Assembly: GCA_031422555.1 (NCBI GenBank)
Contig: JANPLZ010000060.1
Coordinates: 1 to 15,311, forward strand
Source: JANNAT01 sp031422555
GTDB lineage: Bacteria > Pseudomonadota > Alphaproteobacteria > Rhodobacterales > Rhodobacteraceae
Direction: 5' to 3'
DNA length: 15,311 bases
The notes under the pieces: model-generated
Databases searched by the model: none
The model's input: only the letters and a program-made list of their open reading frames with translations
Told to the model about the DNA's origin: nothing
Translations under genes and position numbers: made by a program
Part shown: one piece after another, positions 13,811-15,311 of the stretch
Numbering within the stretch: position 1 is the first letter of the stretch
Layout of the letters: every line of letters starts with the position of its first letter

Positions 13811-15311
13811 CGGCACGCAACGCCGCCCTTTGGTATGCCCAAGATGGCTTTGATCCGGCGGCCAAAGGCATCAACGGGCGGCGGGTGGCGGGGGCGTCGT
13901 TTTTGGCGGGCTTTTTGCGCCATGCCAGCGTTGACGAGTTTGTGCTGATGGCGAAAACCGCCGAAGACGTGGCCCCGGTGCGTGCGCTGGCCAACAGCTT
14001 GCGCCCGGACGTGCCGTTGCGCCATGTCGGGCTTTTGCGCCCGACCGGGATTGCACCGGTGTCGACCCTGTTCTTTCCCAGCCCGAATTTTGCCGCCGAA
14101 AGCTGGCGGCGTGCGCCCTATGGCACGGCGGCGTGGAGCGTTTGCGGCATCACCCACACCACATCAACCGCCGCCGTGATGCAGGGGTTTTACGATCTGC
14201 GCACCGCCCCGGTGATGCCTTGGGATGCAGTGATTTGCACGTCGCACGCGGTGCGCGGGGCGGTGCTGCATCAGATGGATCTGATCGACACGCATTTGCG
14301 CAGCCATCTGGGGGCCACACCGCCGCCGCGTCCGATGCTGCCGGTAATCCCCTTGGGCATCCACTCTGCCGATTTTGCCCCCGATGTGGCGGCAGGGCAG
14401 GGCTTGCGCGCACGGCTGGGGGCTGCGCCGCAAGACGTGGTGTTCACCACCATCGCGCGCCTGACCCCGCATGAAAAGTTTGACCCGCTGCCGATCTATC
14501 TGGCGTTGCAGGCGGCCAGCCGGGATTTGCCCGATATCAGGCTGCACATCGCGTTTTGCGGGCTGTTTCGCGATGACTATTCGCGCCGGGTGTTTACCGA
14601 AGGTGCGGCCAAACTGATGCCTGATGTGGGCTTTGCAGTGTTGGACGGGGCCAATGCAACCGACCGCCGCGCGGCACTGTCGGGGGCGGATGTGTTCATG
14701 TTCCTGATCGACAATATTCAGGAAACCTTTGGGCTTGCCCCGATTGAAGGCATGGCGGCGGGTCTGCCGTTGCTGGTGTCAGACTGGGACGGCATGCGCG
14801 ATACGGTGACACCCGATACAGGCTTTCGGGTGACAACCCGCAGCCTGCCCGCAGGCCATCTGGCGCAAGAGGCGCTGCGCTATCAGGGCGGCGTTGACAA
14901 TTATGTGCAATATTGCGCGTCAACTTCGGCGATGACGGAAATCGACATGCCAGAGTTGACGGCGCGGATACGCGATCTGGCCCGCAACCCTGATTTGCGC
15001 CGCCGGATGGGGGCTGCGGGGGCCGCGCGGGCGCGGGGCTTTTATGACTGGGCGCAGATTATCCCGCAAATGCAGGATCTTTGGGCGGAACAAGACGCCC
15101 TGCGCCGCGCAGGGGCGGCACAAGCCAAACGCTATGCCGCCGATGGCCTGCCTGTGGCCCCGTCGCCCACCGCGTTGTTTGGCGGCTATCCCAGCCTGCA
15201 AACCGATTTTGTGGGCGCGCGTTTTGCAGCCACCGATCTGACCGGGCGGGCGGGTCTGGCCGAGGTTCTGGCGGTGCGCAATTATCAGGGCTTGAAACGG
15301 ATGTTCGCGGC
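13807..15311 (+). CDS. GT4-like glycosyltransferase, 3' end outside the window
   Basis: An open frame of 501 codons starts at the ATG of an ATGA overlap with the methyltransferase stop and runs off the right edge. It looks like a GT-B retaining glycosyltransferase of family GT4. The N-terminal half contains IPLGIH and the interdomain signature FTTIARLTPHEKFDPL (near residues 217-232). The C-terminal half has VFMFLIDNIQETFGLAPIEG, in which the two Glu of the E-x7-E motif (ETFGLAPIE) bind the nucleotide-sugar donor, followed by MAAGLPLLVSDWDGMRDTV. After the usual GT4 end (around residue 420) the protein continues with further sequence of unknown role. Donor and acceptor are unknown. It is translationally coupled to the methyltransferase and probably belongs to a surface-glycan operon extending beyond the window. 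Confidence 0.88.
   Translation, partial: MTARNAALWYAQDGFDPAAKGINGRRVAGASFLAGFLRHASVDEFVLMAKTAEDVAPVRALANSLRPDVPLRHVGLLRPTGIAPVSTLFFPSPNFAAESWRRAPYGTAAWSVCGITHTTSTAAVMQGFYDLRTAPVMPWDAVICTSHAVRGAVLHQMDLIDTHLRSHLGATPPPRPMLPVIPLGIHSADFAPDVAAGQGLRARLGAAPQDVVFTTIARLTPHEKFDPLPIYLALQAASRDLPDIRLHIAFCGLFRDDYSRRVFTEGAAKLMPDVGFAVLDGANATDRRAALSGADVFMFLIDNIQETFGLAPIEGMAAGLPLLVSDWDGMRDTVTPDTGFRVTTRSLPAGHLAQEALRYQGGVDNYVQYCASTSAMTEIDMPELTARIRDLARNPDLRRRMGAAGAARARGFYDWAQIIPQMQDLWAEQDALRRAGAAQAKRYAADGLPVAPSPTALFGGYPSLQTDFVGARFAATDLTGRAGLAEVLAVRNYQGLKRMFA

Overview
The window looks like chromosomal DNA of an alphaproteobacterium of the Rhodobacteraceae type. Base composition is GC-rich. It carries purM-purN, rnd, sufE, the aerobic cobaltochelatase genes cobS and cobT, a tRNA with a CAT anticodon and an encoded CCA, and a small conserved lipoprotein, all with sequence features typical of that family. 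The assignment rests on recognised protein motifs, not on a database search.

Layout. 1-231 (-): N-terminus of a secreted MltB-type lytic transglycosylase, cut by the window edge. 366-441 (-): tRNA, probably tRNA-Ile2(CAT), with a likely promoter just upstream. 696-2359 (+): purM-purN, translationally coupled by a GTGA overlap. 2354-3964 (-): a 536-residue RTX protein with an N-terminal GH114/TM1410-like barrel, lying antisense between purN and rnd. 4144-5301 (+): rnd. 5307-5762 (-): a lipoprotein. 5886-6293 (+): sufE. 6290-6628 (-): a DUF427 protein. 6689-8491 (-): an M24 Xaa-Pro aminopeptidase. 8549-12275 (-): cobT and cobS, separated by a low-GC foreign-looking gene (10789-11304) and a highly palindromic spacer (10593-10702). 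12458-12913 (+): exported msrB. 12998-15311 (+): an FkbM-like methyltransferase overlapping a GT4 glycosyltransferase that runs off the window.

How the genes work together. PurN and PurM perform two steps of purine synthesis (GAR formylation and AIR synthesis). CobS (AAA+) and CobT (VWA) form the chaperone part of the cobalt chelatase that acts with CobN, which is not in the window. SufE supplies sulfur to the Suf Fe-S system. The methyltransferase and glycosyltransferase at the right end look like the start of a surface-glycan or glycan-modification operon.

Most unusual are two things. One is the interruption of the cobS-cobT operon by a roughly 45% GC gene with an RNALCH motif of the HEPN RNase type, joined to cobS by a GTGA overlap and followed by a 110-base element that can fold in two mutually exclusive ways. 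The other is the stand-alone RTX/GH114-like fusion. Three convergent gene pairs meet with their stop codons overlapping or within a few bases, leaving little room for independent terminators.
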